Shown: positions 19,313 to 28,677 of the stretch, one piece after another | How positions within the stretch are numbered: the stretch's first letter is position 1 | How the letters are laid out: every line of letters starts with the position of its first letter | Assembly (NCBI GenBank): GCA_011364965.1 | Contig: RDOB01000003.1 | Span: 534,524 to 598,523, forward strand | Reading direction: 5' to 3' | Source: Candidatus Heimdallarchaeota archaeon | GTDB taxonomy: Archaea > Asgardarchaeota > Heimdallarchaeia > Hodarchaeales > Hodarchaeaceae | DNA length: 64,000 nucleotides | Program-made: the position numbers and the translations under genes | Notes under the pieces: generated by a model | The model's input: only the letters and a program-made list of their open reading frames with translations | Told to the model about the DNA's origin: nothing | Database searches by the model: none

Positions 19313-19571
19313 CCTTGAACATATCAGTTAACCACCTATCCATCATAGTTCCTAAAAAAGGATTAAAATCAATCAACGGGTTCTCCCTTATTGATCGTTC
19401 ATACTTCTCCATAAATCTAGTTAATGCGTATCTATTGGCAGATTTCCATCCCTCAATTGACCCCCCGAACCTAGGGAGAAAATATTGCGCTATTAGTTCT
19501 TGCCATTGAGGTTCCCGTACCAAATTATTATTCATTACTCCTCCATCGTCTAAAAAAATAACCTTTACCAT
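19305..19571 (-). CDS. HAD-superfamily hydrolase, N-terminal part
   Basis: 88 residues from ATG 19571, chosen because GGTGA lies eight bases upstream; the frame itself extends to a GTG at 19589. The first strand VKVIFLDDGGVMNN is the HAD motif I, with the second Asp of the usual DxD replaced by the DDGG arrangement, so both catalytic positions should be checked. A helical cap region follows and then a premature stop. Together with 18839-19312 this is probably one hydrolase split by a one-base slip. Confidence 0.65.
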   Translation of the reverse strand: MVKVIFLDDGGVMNNNLVREPQWQELIAQYFLPRFGGSIEGWKSANRYALTRFMEKYERSIRENPLIDFNPFLGTMMDRWLTDMFKGG

Positions 19572-19842
19572 TGATTGGCTCACCCACACACATTTTTTTG
19601 TAGAGGAGTTTGGTAAATCGAATAAATCATCATTTTTATAATAATTTAAGTAAATTCTAATATTGGTAATCGAAAAAGCTAAAATTCCTATTATTCTTCA
19701 TTTATTTTGTTTAATGAAAGAAGTGACAATGTTATTGGAAAAGCCCAATAAATACACAATTTCTTAAAAAGGATGGAATCGTATTTTATAAAATTATTCT
19801 TTATCAGAAGCTAATCCTTTTGAACAATGTTAGGTGAAATAA

Positions 19843-20109
19843 TTGATTATAGTTGAAGGTTTTCTAGACATAGGTTTCATTATTATTGGATTAAGCTTTG
19901 GTGTATTTCTAGGGAGTTTCGTAAAGCATTTTATTGACCTTAGGAATTTAATATACAGACTATTTGATGAATATAAACAAGATGAGCTATCAGAAAATTT
20001 AACTAAACTTGATAAGAGTCTTATGAGGAGCGCTTACAGAATCTTTTTCTCTGGTTTTTTCTTTATTATTGGATTACTTATAATTTTTCTCGAACTGGTA
20101 AATAATTAG
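19843..20109 (+). CDS. small two-helix membrane protein
   Basis: 88 residues with one hydrophobic helix at each end (about 8-28 and 66-86) and a charged loop rich in Lys, Asp and Glu between them. The family is not recognised. The TTG start at 19843 is supported by AGGTGA at 19832-19837, with the spacing common in this window. No operon partner is evident. Confidence 0.6.
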   Translation: MIIVEGFLDIGFIIIGLSFGVFLGSFVKHFIDLRNLIYRLFDEYKQDELSENLTKLDKSLMRSAYRIFFSGFFFIIGLLIIFLELVNN

Positions 20110-20207
20110 TAGGATAATGAAGAAATTGGATATATTTAGACCAGTGTGTTTATCCAATCACTAATTCGAAATTTAAATTTCTTGTGCCAAGTAAAATCCC
20201 ACCAATC

Positions 20208-21035
20208 TTATTTTTCAAACTTTCCATGAATAAAATATTCTAATTTCTTCACTGTTGGAATTACCCATACCAATTTCATCCACCCTCTTTTCGCGTCTGG
20301 ATCGTCTGAAAGATACCATTCTGATAATACCTTAAAATTGATCCCCCATTCCTCTATCAGCGTTCCAGAATTTAGTGCGCTCTTTATTTTCACATTCTCA
20401 TCTTTAAACATTATTTTTCTCTCAGCCATTTTTTTGGCTCTCTCGCTAAACACGTCAAAAAATATTTCTGCATGCGGAAAAACCTGTCCTATATTTTTTA
20501 ATAATTCCTGCATCTCTGGTCTCTCTAAATATACCATAACTCCTTCTGCAATGAAAAAAACAGGTGCCTGATTTTCTGTACTGAGACGCAGAATTTCTTT
20601 AATCCAAGAATAATCCAAAATTGATTGTCCAATCAATACATTCCGCGTTGATGTTGGAATGATTAACTTTCTGAATTCCAATACTTCGGGAAAATCCAAA
20701 TCGACAAAGTAACATTGATTATTATCGATTCGCCCAAAACGGTAATCTATTCCGGATCCTAAACTCACAATTATTCCATTGGGATGTTGTTCTAAAAATT
20801 GCCTACACATTTCGTCAAACTTTCTCACCCGTATTCCCATTAATATCGGATCAAAGCTTCGTACTGTTTTTTTTACGATGTTCCAATCAAAATCAATCTG
20901 GTTATATAGATCATAAGAGAATTTATCTTTTAATATTGAATTTTTTGCTCGATAATCAAGTGCTTTGCAATACAGTGGCACTAACGCCGTTTTTGAAACT
21001 GCGGGGAATTCCGAGATTTGAATTTTTCGTTCCAT
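20208..21035 (-). CDS. LCM-family class I SAM-dependent methyltransferase
   Basis: 275 residues matching the leucine carboxyl methyltransferase (LCM/PPM1/TcmP-like) family. SAM-binding motif I is GIIVSLGSGIDYRFGR, the acidic end of strand 2 is FVDLDFPEV, a later loop reads SILDYSWI, and the post-I motif is PVFFIAEGVMVYLE. Members methylate carboxyl or hydroxyl groups on proteins or small polyketide-like molecules; prokaryotic substrates are mostly unknown. Length is normal. ATG 21035 is preceded by an AT-rich promoter-like stretch. Monocistronic. Confidence 0.85.
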   Translation of the reverse strand: MERKIQISEFPAVSKTALVPLYCKALDYRAKNSILKDKFSYDLYNQIDFDWNIVKKTVRSFDPILMGIRVRKFDEMCRQFLEQHPNGIIVSLGSGIDYRFGRIDNNQCYFVDLDFPEVLEFRKLIIPTSTRNVLIGQSILDYSWIKEILRLSTENQAPVFFIAEGVMVYLERPEMQELLKNIGQVFPHAEIFFDVFSERAKKMAERKIMFKDENVKIKSALNSGTLIEEWGINFKVLSEWYLSDDPDAKRGWMKLVWVIPTVKKLEYFIHGKFEK

Positions 21036-21216
21036 AAATGCAGAGGAGTTGACTCGTCTTATAAGGTTTTTTTATATATACACTAAATGTTGATATTACA
21101 CACGAACCTCCTAATATTTTGAAGACATTGCCAAAAATTATTTTCTAAATTTCTATTGGGAAGCTTCCCTGGATCACTACAGAAACTTGTGAACGTTAAT
21201 ACTCATTATGTCCTAG

Positions 21217-21828
21217 TTAAAAATTACTTAACTTAATAGTATTCCATGCCATTTCACAGGCTTGAGTAATATAATTCTCATCCATGTTAATCACCCCATT
21301 AAAGTGATAGTTTAACAAAGTGATGATGGGAACAAAAGCAAAGGAAGTTAGAAGGGGAAGAGGGAGATCCTTGATATGATGTTCTTCTATACCTCGTTGA
21401 AATAGGTTATTGATATAATTATACAATTCAAAATCTTCAGGTTTGATATTTTCCATCATTGAGGTCTGTTCAAATTTCTCACGGTAAATGAGATAATCAA
21501 GGTGGTTAAGATTATATGAAAAGGCATTAATCCAGATAGATTTGAATATATGTTCAATGTCCATTTCTTCACGAATGCCTTCTAATGCGCCTCTACTCAT
21601 ATCTGTTCTGATTTTTGTGTATAACTTGGTGAAAAGGTCTTCCTTGTTTTTGAAATGGATATAAATTGTAGCTGGAGAGATATTAGCTTGTTTAGCTATC
21701 TTAGAGATTGAAATACCTGTAAATCCTAGCTCTTTCACCAATTCAAGTGAAGTATTGATAATAGCATTGTATTTGGTTTGATCCTTGGGCCTCATTTGAT
21801 GCAAAAAACTCCTTGAAGTTGAATTCAC
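21217..21828 (-). CDS. TetR-family transcriptional regulator
   Basis: 203 residues. The N-terminal helix-turn-helix is at about residues 20-65: ELGFTGISISKIAKQA, then NISPATIYIHFKNKEDLF, the standard TetR tetra-helical domain with the Y-HF-NKE-LF ending. The rest is a helical ligand-binding and dimer domain. It diverges from a membrane protein and MBL hydrolase pair, and two palindromes that fit TetR operators lie in the spacer (21858-21877 and 21894-21915), so it probably represses itself and that pair. A 57-codon remnant of a close paralogue is at 4902-5075. Confidence 0.9.
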   Translation of the reverse strand: MNSTSRSFLHQMRPKDQTKYNAIINTSLELVKELGFTGISISKIAKQANISPATIYIHFKNKEDLFTKLYTKIRTDMSRGALEGIREEMDIEHIFKSIWINAFSYNLNHLDYLIYREKFEQTSMMENIKPEDFELYNYINNLFQRGIEEHHIKDLPLPLLTSFAFVPIITLLNYHFNGVINMDENYITQACEMAWNTIKLSNF

Positions 21829-21857
21829 GATGATTAATCCACAATAGAAACATATAT

Positions 21858-21877
21858 AAGTGAACGTTCATTCACTT
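21858..21877. promoter_or_regulatory. TetR operator, site 1
   Basis: AAGTGAACGTTCATTCACTT, an imperfect palindrome around TGAACGTTCA with AGTGAA/TTCACT outer arms. It is on the regulator side of the divergent spacer, 30 bases from the TetR start. Confidence 0.75.
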
Positions 21878-21893
21878 AAAAATGAATCTATTT

Positions 21894-21915
21894 AGTGAAT
21901 GAATGTTCATTCACT
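21894..21915. promoter_or_regulatory. TetR operator, site 2
   Basis: A 22-base near-perfect palindrome: AGTGAATGAA, then a TG centre, then TTCATTCACT. It shares the outer AGTGAA/TTCACT with site 1, and lies just upstream of the membrane protein start at 21932. An ATG at 21899 falls inside it and is therefore unlikely to be a start. Confidence 0.8.
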
Positions 21916-21931
21916 TAAGATGGTGAGAAAA

Positions 21932-22540
21932 ATGAACTGGAATAAATCTGAAAAAATCAATAATGAGAATTTAAACGACGTAAGAAAACGATTAATGAAA
22001 CGTATGATACAAATCAGCCTACCAATAATATTGATCACAGCTACTCTCGTGATACTCGTATTGGAACTATCAGGATATCCTGGTACATTGGATGACACTC
22101 AGCTAGGATTTAGTGCTGAAATAATTAGAACACATTTTGCCATGATGACTTCTGAAGGTATGACACTCTTCATTCTAGGAAATCTCTTAGATTATGTATT
22201 CATAATCTCTTATGGTTGTTTTTTCTATAGTAGTGCCAGATATCTTTCGTGGAACTATCAAAAGGGAAGTATATCTCAAAAAATGGGCAAGTTGATCGCC
22301 TGGATTGGAGTTTTAAGTGCCCTCAGTGATAGTATAGAAAATATATTCCTCCTTTCGATGACTGCTAATCCAGTAGGATTTCCAAACTGGTTGGCTATAG
22401 CACATTCGACATTTGCACTTCTCAAATTCATTCTTATGTATCTAACTATAGGTGGATTAGTCTTCTCCTTAGTGTTAAACAAAATTCCTTTGACCTCTAA
22501 GCGAATAAATAATAAAATTCCGACTGATTTCGTAAAATAA
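21932..22540 (+). CDS. four-helix membrane protein under TetR control
   Basis: About 202 residues with four to five hydrophobic helices. The start is placed at ATG 21932, where GGTGAG sits at 21922-21927; the open frame from ATG 21899 would run through operator site 2. Conserved-looking features are a short acidic helix pair (SALSDSIENIFLL) in the middle of the membrane region and a basic C-terminus. I recognise no family. With the MBL hydrolase 16 bases downstream it forms a two-gene unit facing the TetR regulator, which suggests a response to a small hydrophobic or toxic compound. Confidence 0.7.
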   Translation: MNWNKSEKINNENLNDVRKRLMKRMIQISLPIILITATLVILVLELSGYPGTLDDTQLGFSAEIIRTHFAMMTSEGMTLFILGNLLDYVFIISYGCFFYSSARYLSWNYQKGSISQKMGKLIAWIGVLSALSDSIENIFLLSMTANPVGFPNWLAIAHSTFALLKFILMYLTIGGLVFSLVLNKIPLTSKRINNKIPTDFVK

Positions 22541-22556
22541 GCAGTATTGGGTAAGA

Positions 22557-23249
22557 ATGATGAATGAAACTACTATAGGTTCGATTAAAACCATTACATT
22601 TCGAGGGGTTAATTGTTACCTTATAAAAACCAATGAGGATTATATCTTAGTCGATAGTGGGTATTCTAATCAGCGTATTAATATTGAAAATGCCCTAGAA
22701 AGCGCTGATGTTCAACTCGGGAACCTCAAGTTAATCTTGTTGACTCACGGGGATTTTGACCATTCAGGTAATTGTGCATATCTCCGAGAGAAATATCAAA
22801 GTAAAATAGCTATGAATAAAGATGATTTAGGAATGGTTGAACAAGGGGATCTGTTCTATTCCAGAGAAAGTCGGAATATAATCATTAGAGCACTTGTTAA
22901 AATCATGCTGCCATTATTAAGGATGAGTTTGAAGAAAAATGATCGATTTACCCCAGATATTTATCTCGAGGAAGGGGATGATCTTTCTGAATATGGATTT
23001 AACGCAAAAGTTGTTCATCTCCCTGGACACTCCAAGGGGTCTATTGGATTTCATACAGCAGAGGGAAATCTCTTCATTGGCGACATACTCGAAAACAATG
23101 AAAAACAAGGACCAGCAAGGGGCTCTCTGATCGATAATTCCGTAGATTTTGATGCAAGTATCGCTAAACTGAGAACAATATCATTAAAAATTGTATATCC
23201 TGGACATGGCAATCCATTCCCGATGGAAAACTACCTAAAAAACTACTGA
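22557..23249 (+). CDS. metallo-beta-lactamase fold hydrolase
   Basis: 230 residues with the MBL zinc motif LTHGDFDHSG (HxxDxDH-type; the first His is in THGD, then D-H), a second site in LPGHSKGS, the strand with FIGDIL (conserved Asp) and a final YPGHGNPFP His. Short N-terminal strands RGVNCYLIKT and YILVDSGY are typical of glyoxalase-II-like members. The enzyme is a cytosolic hydrolase of a thioester or ester-like bond; the substrate is unknown. It follows the TetR-controlled membrane protein by 16 bases and is probably translated from the same message. Two ATGs in a row (22557, 22560) are possible starts. Confidence 0.85.
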   Translation: MMNETTIGSIKTITFRGVNCYLIKTNEDYILVDSGYSNQRINIENALESADVQLGNLKLILLTHGDFDHSGNCAYLREKYQSKIAMNKDDLGMVEQGDLFYSRESRNIIIRALVKIMLPLLRMSLKKNDRFTPDIYLEEGDDLSEYGFNAKVVHLPGHSKGSIGFHTAEGNLFIGDILENNEKQGPARGSLIDNSVDFDASIAKLRTISLKIVYPGHGNPFPMENYLKNY

Positions 23250-23526
23250 TAATGTGAAAAATTTGGAAAAAAAGGAGAAATAGGGGAATCTTTGGATCCT
23301 GCTGTTTCTTCCAAGCTCATCTACAGACATTTAGGATATAAAGGGATCCATCTTAGAAATAAATGTAGAGAGATTGGAAAGACGATTGCTACTCAACTTG
23401 AATAGACCCAATAAAAAATACGTGTATTAGGAGAAGTATTATACATTGGCCGTTGAAGAAAGTTCTGTAATCCTACAAGTTATAAAGAGGATTATATGTA
23501 CTCTGCATGATTAGAATACAAATGAA

Positions 23527-24846
23527 GTGATGAAGCTGGCTAATGGCGCTGTAATGGTATTACTATTACCTTCTGTTTTCATTTCTTTTATCCTAATAAT
23601 CATATTGATCTATTATAGTACAGCAAAAGAAAAGGAGTTTACAGAATCAGCAAAACTGCTAATCGAAAATCATTTCCCTCAATTAAGTACAACCATAATT
23701 TCAGAGGGGGGATTTTTCTCAAATCCTGAAATCCAAGCTTCCCCAAGTAATACGACTCATCCTATACGTGACCTAGACCTAAAATACAAGGTTTATGGGA
23801 GTGGAAAACACCAACACCAGGATCTACTTCTTTCAGCGGTCATTTCAGCTGAAAAAAGCGTAAATAACGAATTCTCAGCTATTATTAAGAAAGAGGGAGT
23901 CATAGGCCGAATTTTTGGCGGGGAGAATGTACAACTAGGACATCAAATTTTAGATGATCGGTTACTTATCCGGGGTTCTAATCCAGGTTTAGTTCAGTCA
24001 TATTTAATTAAAGATAATTTCCAGATCGCATCGAAAATTGCTAATATTTCTGATTTGAAAGAGTGTAAATTGGAACATTGTCAAGACACTATTAATGTTG
24101 TTATTCGATCAGACCACACTGATATTCGATATGTAAGCGCACTTCTAAACCTTATTTCTGCTATCGCAAATATAGATGCATTATACCCTAAATCCCAAGA
24201 AAAGCGTGTCTTTGGAACAATAACTCGAAAAGCGACTGCAAAAATCCCGCATAGAAGGCAACGATTCAAGAATGTTCCAGCAAGCGACTCGTATGAAGGG
24301 TTATTAAATGCACCTTCACCAATTTCCATGAAAGAGAATAATCAATCCAATGCGATATCAGCTGACGGTCTATTTGAGCAAATCAAAGAAAGCCTCTTTG
24401 ATATAAGCTATATTGCATCTAAGCATAAAATCTCAGATACCTCAGCAGAACTTATTTTCAATATCGGATTTTTTCAGAAGATAAATTTTACATGGGATAC
24501 GCAAACAATTCAGGTATCAGGAACCAAGAAAGAATCATTGATCCCTTTCTGGATTGAAATGACAGTCCAGTCAATAAAAAAGGAAGAAATGAGGTTTTAT
24601 GATCCCTTTGAGGATATTGAAGTAAGAACAGACCCCAAAGAATTAGCAGATACGGTTAAAAAAAGGTTTGAGCTAGCTCAAATTCTGAATAAAATGACGG
24701 GGGATTTTCCCACAACTATAGAAATTACTTCTGATCAACATACCATTAGGTTTTCAATAATGGCTCCTACTCATCCAGATAATATTGATCCCCTTTGTGA
24801 GTTGAGTCAGAGCATTGGTTGGTTTCTTGAATTCTCTTTTCTCTAA
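23527..24846 (+). CDS. membrane-anchored protein of unknown function
   Basis: 439 residues with a single N-terminal helix (about residues 8-30) and a long soluble part, probably cytosolic because no cleavage site is evident. The soluble part has two similar-looking alpha/beta regions separated by a low-complexity linker near residues 230-290 (basic, then Ser/Pro/Asn-rich). I do not recognise a family. It ends 26 bases before the P1 peptidase gene on the same strand, so the two are probably co-transcribed. Confidence 0.6.
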   Translation: MMKLANGAVMVLLLPSVFISFILIIILIYYSTAKEKEFTESAKLLIENHFPQLSTTIISEGGFFSNPEIQASPSNTTHPIRDLDLKYKVYGSGKHQHQDLLLSAVISAEKSVNNEFSAIIKKEGVIGRIFGGENVQLGHQILDDRLLIRGSNPGLVQSYLIKDNFQIASKIANISDLKECKLEHCQDTINVVIRSDHTDIRYVSALLNLISAIANIDALYPKSQEKRVFGTITRKATAKIPHRRQRFKNVPASDSYEGLLNAPSPISMKENNQSNAISADGLFEQIKESLFDISYIASKHKISDTSAELIFNIGFFQKINFTWDTQTIQVSGTKKESLIPFWIEMTVQSIKKEEMRFYDPFEDIEVRTDPKELADTVKKRFELAQILNKMTGDFPTTIEITSDQHTIRFSIMAPTHPDNIDPLCELSQSIGWFLEFSFL

Positions 24847-24872
24847 TGGAGGATAAGATTATTTCCTAGAGG

Positions 24873-26063
24873 ATGATCCAACTAGGGACAACGAACTTTC
24901 AAGAAATAACAGTTAAAAAAGAAACATCCAATAATACCAATATTATGGTAAATCTACGAGACTTAGGTTGGTCATGTGGCAGGTATGTACCAGGTGAAGC
25001 TAATGCTATAACTGATGTCCCCGGGGTTTCTGTTGGTCATAAAACTCTCATTAAAGGAAATGGCGAACTAGTTCCTGGAAAAGGACCTATTCGTACAGGT
25101 GTAACCATGATTCTTCCTCATGGCAGAAACATTTTCAGAGAAAAAGTACCTGCAGGGATTTTTGTTGCTAATGGTTTTGGAAAAACCACTGGTATTGCCC
25201 AAATCCTGGAAACAAGATATCTCGAAACTCCAATAGCCTTGACTAACACATTAAATGTAGGCTTGGTTTTTGATGCTTTAGTTAGCTATGCGATAAGAAA
25301 TAGTCCAGAAATTGGAATAAAAACAGGATCAGTAAATCCCGTTGTTACAGAGTGCTTTGATGGGTATTTAAATGATATTCAAGGCCGACATGTAAAAGAA
25401 GCGCACGTTGTAGAGGCAATAACCCAAGCTAAACCCGGTAGAGTACCACAGGGAAATGTAGGGGCAGGAACAGGTATGCAAGTTTTCGGATTAAAGAGTG
25501 GGATAGGTACTGCTTCGAGGATAGTACTAGGGGAAAAAATTGACAATGATAAGCCCTATTATATAGGTGCACTTGTATTACCGAATTTTGGCGAATTTAA
25601 AGATTTTAACTTCTATGGAATCGAAATGGCATCAATTCTTGATCGTGAAAAGTATTTCCCTAAGATGGACGATAAGTGGCTAAACACAGCGGGAGGTGGA
25701 TCAATCATTGTTGTAATTGCCACAAATTTGCCTCTCAATGGACATCAGCTAAGTCGATTAGCTTACAGGGGAGCATTTGGCGTTGCAAGAACTGGATCAA
25801 TATTAAGTCATACAAGTGGAGATTTTGTGATAGCATTCTCAACACAAAATACCCTAGTTCACGGTACCAAAGACCCTCTCCTCAAAGAAATATTAATTAA
25901 TGATACCAGCCCATTAGTTTCAGATATCTTCAGAGCTACGATTGATTCAGTTCAAGAAGCAATTTATAATGCTATTTTAGCTGCTGAAACCTTAGTAGGA
26001 CGAGATAATCACATTCGCGTTTCTTTAGACCTCGAGGATCTTCCTAAATCGCCAGAGAGTTAA
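24873..26063 (+). CDS. P1 family peptidase / L-aminopeptidase-D-esterase (DmpA-like)
   Basis: 396 residues of the DmpA/P1 family, N-terminal nucleophile hydrolases that cut themselves before a Ser. The family opening RDLGW-CGRYVPGE-NAITDVPGVSVGHKT is clear (written with gaps). The Gly-Ser autocleavage site is in ARTGSILSHTSGDF, near residue 310, and gives two chains. Members hydrolyse N-terminal amino acids from peptides or D-amino acid esters. About 30 extra residues precede the family start; the ATG at 24873 has a GAGG close by, but an internal ATG just before VNLRDLGW could also be used. A gene for a membrane-anchored protein lies directly upstream. Confidence 0.9.
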   Translation: MIQLGTTNFQEITVKKETSNNTNIMVNLRDLGWSCGRYVPGEANAITDVPGVSVGHKTLIKGNGELVPGKGPIRTGVTMILPHGRNIFREKVPAGIFVANGFGKTTGIAQILETRYLETPIALTNTLNVGLVFDALVSYAIRNSPEIGIKTGSVNPVVTECFDGYLNDIQGRHVKEAHVVEAITQAKPGRVPQGNVGAGTGMQVFGLKSGIGTASRIVLGEKIDNDKPYYIGALVLPNFGEFKDFNFYGIEMASILDREKYFPKMDDKWLNTAGGGSIIVVIATNLPLNGHQLSRLAYRGAFGVARTGSILSHTSGDFVIAFSTQNTLVHGTKDPLLKEILINDTSPLVSDIFRATIDSVQEAIYNAILAAETLVGRDNHIRVSLDLEDLPKSPES

Positions 26064-26082
26064 ATATAAGAATCTTTCTAAG

Positions 26083-26190
26083 TTTTCTATAACGGTTAAT
26101 GCTGCACCGAAAGTTCTAAGTACAAGAACTATTGTACCAACAATACATCCTAATAGAAGAACTGATTCTTTCAGGTGGCCGCTTTAAATT
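26083..26190 (-). pseudogene. 3' remnant of a paralogue of the surface protein at 7605
   Basis: About 100 bases here align by eye with the last 100 coding bases of the gene at 7605-9392. The reading LKESVLLLGCIVGTIVLVL then TFGAAL matches LKEFPVHLLGGILVA then TFGVAL of the intact protein. A one-base deletion spoils the final basic tail. The rest of the gene is missing. Confidence 0.7.
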
Positions 26191-26212
26191 CTTTATATAA
26201 GAAGGGGGCCTT

Positions 26213-26371
26213 TCAGTATCCCATAACTTTCATGAATCTTTTGGTAGGTATGATTGCATTCTGCTGGAAATCATTCAGATTCTTCAGAAGAAGGTGGGAA
26301 CCTGACCCTCCAAGAACATGATACCTCTCTAAAGTTAAGATTTGGCCAATATATACGATGAAATTATTCAT
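26213..26371 (-). CDS. possible 52-residue ORF or fragment
   Basis: ATG 26371 to TGA 26213, a frame that stays open further upstream to about 26430. The content looks protein-like (VLGGSGSHLLLKNLNDF) but no family is recognised and there is no clear ribosome site. It may be a remnant. Confidence 0.25.
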   Translation of the reverse strand: MNNFIVYIGQILTLERYHVLGGSGSHLLLKNLNDFQQNAIIPTKRFMKVMGY

Positions 26372-26690
26372 AACTGCTGTAACATCCAGAGAAATGTCAG
26401 AACTGGTGTTTCTTTCATTTAAATATGTAAAATATCAAAATTGAACTTGTTTAATAACGATCAGAGTCGATATTCCCACTTGAGTTTAACTATCCTTGAA
26501 TTAAGCTGCAAGTTTTTCAGAACTTTATCTCTATTTTCATAATATTCAGGAGAAACTAAACTAATCATCCGCTTCAAGCATTATAATAATTTCAGAAATA
26601 TTACGTCGCTCAAATAAAGGAAAAGTTATAAGAGACCTAATTTCTTCAAACTTTTCGCTTCAATAAGAAAAATCCAGAAAGTGAAATATT
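26372..26690. other. gene-free spacer
   Basis: Leader region of the surface protein at 26691. Nothing else was recognised. Confidence 0.3.
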
Positions 26691-28235
26691 ATGGAAAAAA
26701 GAACAGCTATTCTGATGTTTGTACTTTTCTTTTCTTTACTAAGCTTTGAATTAATCCTTTCGAATGACCACTCTTTTACTGGTATTAATGATAAATCAAT
26801 AAAAAAATCGTTAACAGAGAGTTTTTTGATGGATGGTGTGATGCAGTTTAATGTAACTGGGTATACTGATGTAAACGTAAACGGAATTAAATCTGATTCT
26901 CAAGGAAACCTTATTATTGGGGCAAGTTTGTATAATGGATCTTACTATGATATTGGAGTTATTCGCTTTCAAGCTGATGGGTCGCCAGACTTAACATTTG
27001 GTGGGGGAGATGGAGTTTATATCTACCCTGATCAAGGGTACAATGAATATGTAGGTAGTTTTGATGTTGATTCGGAAGGAAATATCTTTATTGGAGGGCA
27101 CTACTATAGTACAACAAGTACCGATGATCGACATTCACTTTTACTTAAGATTAATAGTTCTGGAATGCTTGAGGAAGCTATTGAACCATTAGGTTATAAC
27201 TTTCCACTAATAGGATCTGGATGCACAGTTTCTGATAATGGGAATGTCTATTTTGCTAGTTGGGGACGCCAAACGCGGAGTATTTACGATCCCCGGGTTC
27301 ACTGCTTCCAGGCCGATACTCTTGAACTTAACACCACATTCAATAGTGATGGAATAGCAGATTGGACTGGAACTTGGGCTTGGACTACATATTCTTATGG
27401 CCCATTTTTGGATAGTGATGGAAATCTGTATATATGGGGATATGATTATCAAGGGAATAATGATGACTCCTCGGCATTTATTCTTCGCTATTTAGAAGAT
27501 GGATCCCTTGATACAACATTCGGTGGTGAAGGAGATGATGTTAGTCCAGGAGTTTGGGAATATCCAGCTACTAAGTTCGATATAGCAGGTAGCCAATCAA
27601 CAAGAGCATATAACTTATATGCTGATACCATTCATAACTATATCTATGTTCGTGTCCGTAATTATACAGGGAACATCTTTACGATGCGATTATATTATAA
27701 TGGTGTAATTGATTCCAGTTTTGCAAATAATGGGGTTTGGGATCCAGTAATCAATGGTGTTGATGGAACAGAAATAGTCAAAGGCATTGATACAGATGGT
27801 AATATTATATTTACGGGAAATATTGGTAATAACGCGACTCTTCTTAAGTTGGACGAATCTGGTGATGCTTTAAGTGAATTTGGGAATAACGGTATCTTTT
27901 GGTATAATTCTAGTGAAGGATCTTCGTTTGGGGATATTCTGCTTCTTCCTGATAATTCAATGATTGTAGTGGGCAAAATTGGGACTAATGGAGTAATATT
28001 ACATATTGATTCATTAGGAAACTTAGTAGTGGAAGAAGAAACTACAGACACCACATCTTCCACTTCTGAAACTACTAGTATGACCGATACTACTGAAACT
28101 ACTAGTATGACTTCCACAGGAAGTACTACTGAACCAACAACTCCAAAAACTGAGTCGTCAACTTCTTTCGAATTTTCATTAAGCTTTATCTTCGCTATTA
28201 TCCTGCTATATAGTTTTAGACAGAAACGACGATGA
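26691..28235 (+). CDS. secreted beta-propeller surface protein with C-terminal anchor
   Basis: 514 residues. A signal peptide covers about residues 1-25. Then come several repeats of the delta-60 / propeller type: DSQGNLIIGASLYN, RFQADGSPDLTFGGGDG, DSEGNIFIGGHY, RYLEDGSLDTTFGGEGD and DTDGNIIFTGN. Together they suggest one beta-propeller domain on the cell surface. A Thr/Ser stalk with two copies of an ETTSMT-like unit follows, and then one membrane helix and a basic tail (FRQKRR). This tripartite ending is typical of Asgard surface proteins. ATG 26691. A pyrimidine-rich tract follows the stop and may end transcription. Confidence 0.8.
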   Translation: MEKRTAILMFVLFFSLLSFELILSNDHSFTGINDKSIKKSLTESFLMDGVMQFNVTGYTDVNVNGIKSDSQGNLIIGASLYNGSYYDIGVIRFQADGSPDLTFGGGDGVYIYPDQGYNEYVGSFDVDSEGNIFIGGHYYSTTSTDDRHSLLLKINSSGMLEEAIEPLGYNFPLIGSGCTVSDNGNVYFASWGRQTRSIYDPRVHCFQADTLELNTTFNSDGIADWTGTWAWTTYSYGPFLDSDGNLYIWGYDYQGNNDDSSAFILRYLEDGSLDTTFGGEGDDVSPGVWEYPATKFDIAGSQSTRAYNLYADTIHNYIYVRVRNYTGNIFTMRLYYNGVIDSSFANNGVWDPVINGVDGTEIVKGIDTDGNIIFTGNIGNNATLLKLDESGDALSEFGNNGIFWYNSSEGSSFGDILLLPDNSMIVVGKIGTNGVILHIDSLGNLVVEEETTDTTSSTSETTSMTDTTETTSMTSTGSTTEPTTPKTESSTSFEFSLSFIFAIILLYSFRQKRR

Positions 28236-28446
28236 AGGTTATTCTCCTTCCTCTTTTTTTTTATTCTTCTATAAAAAAACTAGGTTTAGTTAATGCTGAA
28301 GGTAATCAAGAGGTCTTGAAATCTCAAACCAGGACTCTAGAACTTGGAAAAATCCCTCTATTTGGTGTAAAGTTCCTGCAAATTGCCAGGGAAAGATTAC
28401 ATGATTCGTGAGATTTCTAATTTGTTATCAAAAAGGGAACTGAAGA

Positions 28447-28458
28447 TTTTATAAATAT
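28447..28458 (+). promoter_or_regulatory. candidate TATA box of a small ORF
   Basis: TTTTATAAATAT, with purine-rich DNA just upstream in BRE position. It lies about 20 bases before AGGAGGTG at 28476 and fits a start of transcription near 28480. Confidence 0.45.
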
Positions 28459-28490
28459 TATGGGGTATACAACTCAGGAGGTGTTTAAGA

Positions 28491-28592
28491 TTGGTTGATC
28501 AATTGAAATATTATTTAAATATAGGAAACGCTGGGATGCTTGAGGTTTTGGAGAGCGGTGAGGAAAGATACATACAGATAACCAAATCTTAA
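28491..28592 (+). CDS. 33-residue ORF with a near-perfect ribosome site
   Basis: TTG 28491 to TAA 28590-28592. AGGAGGTG at 28476-28483 is the best Shine-Dalgarno match in this part of the window, seven bases before the TTG, and a TATA-like box lies at 28447. The peptide is hydrophilic (it includes NAGMLEVLESGEERY) with no motif. It could be a real small protein, a leader peptide for the zinc-finger ORF downstream, or the truncated start of a longer gene. Confidence 0.45.
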   Translation: MVDQLKYYLNIGNAGMLEVLESGEERYIQITKS

Positions 28593-28677
28593 ATTAAATT
28601 AATGAAATCCTATAACCATGAAGCAAAAGGAGCTCTTATCGATATATGGACGATGATTTGACGGAGGATGTTGAATA

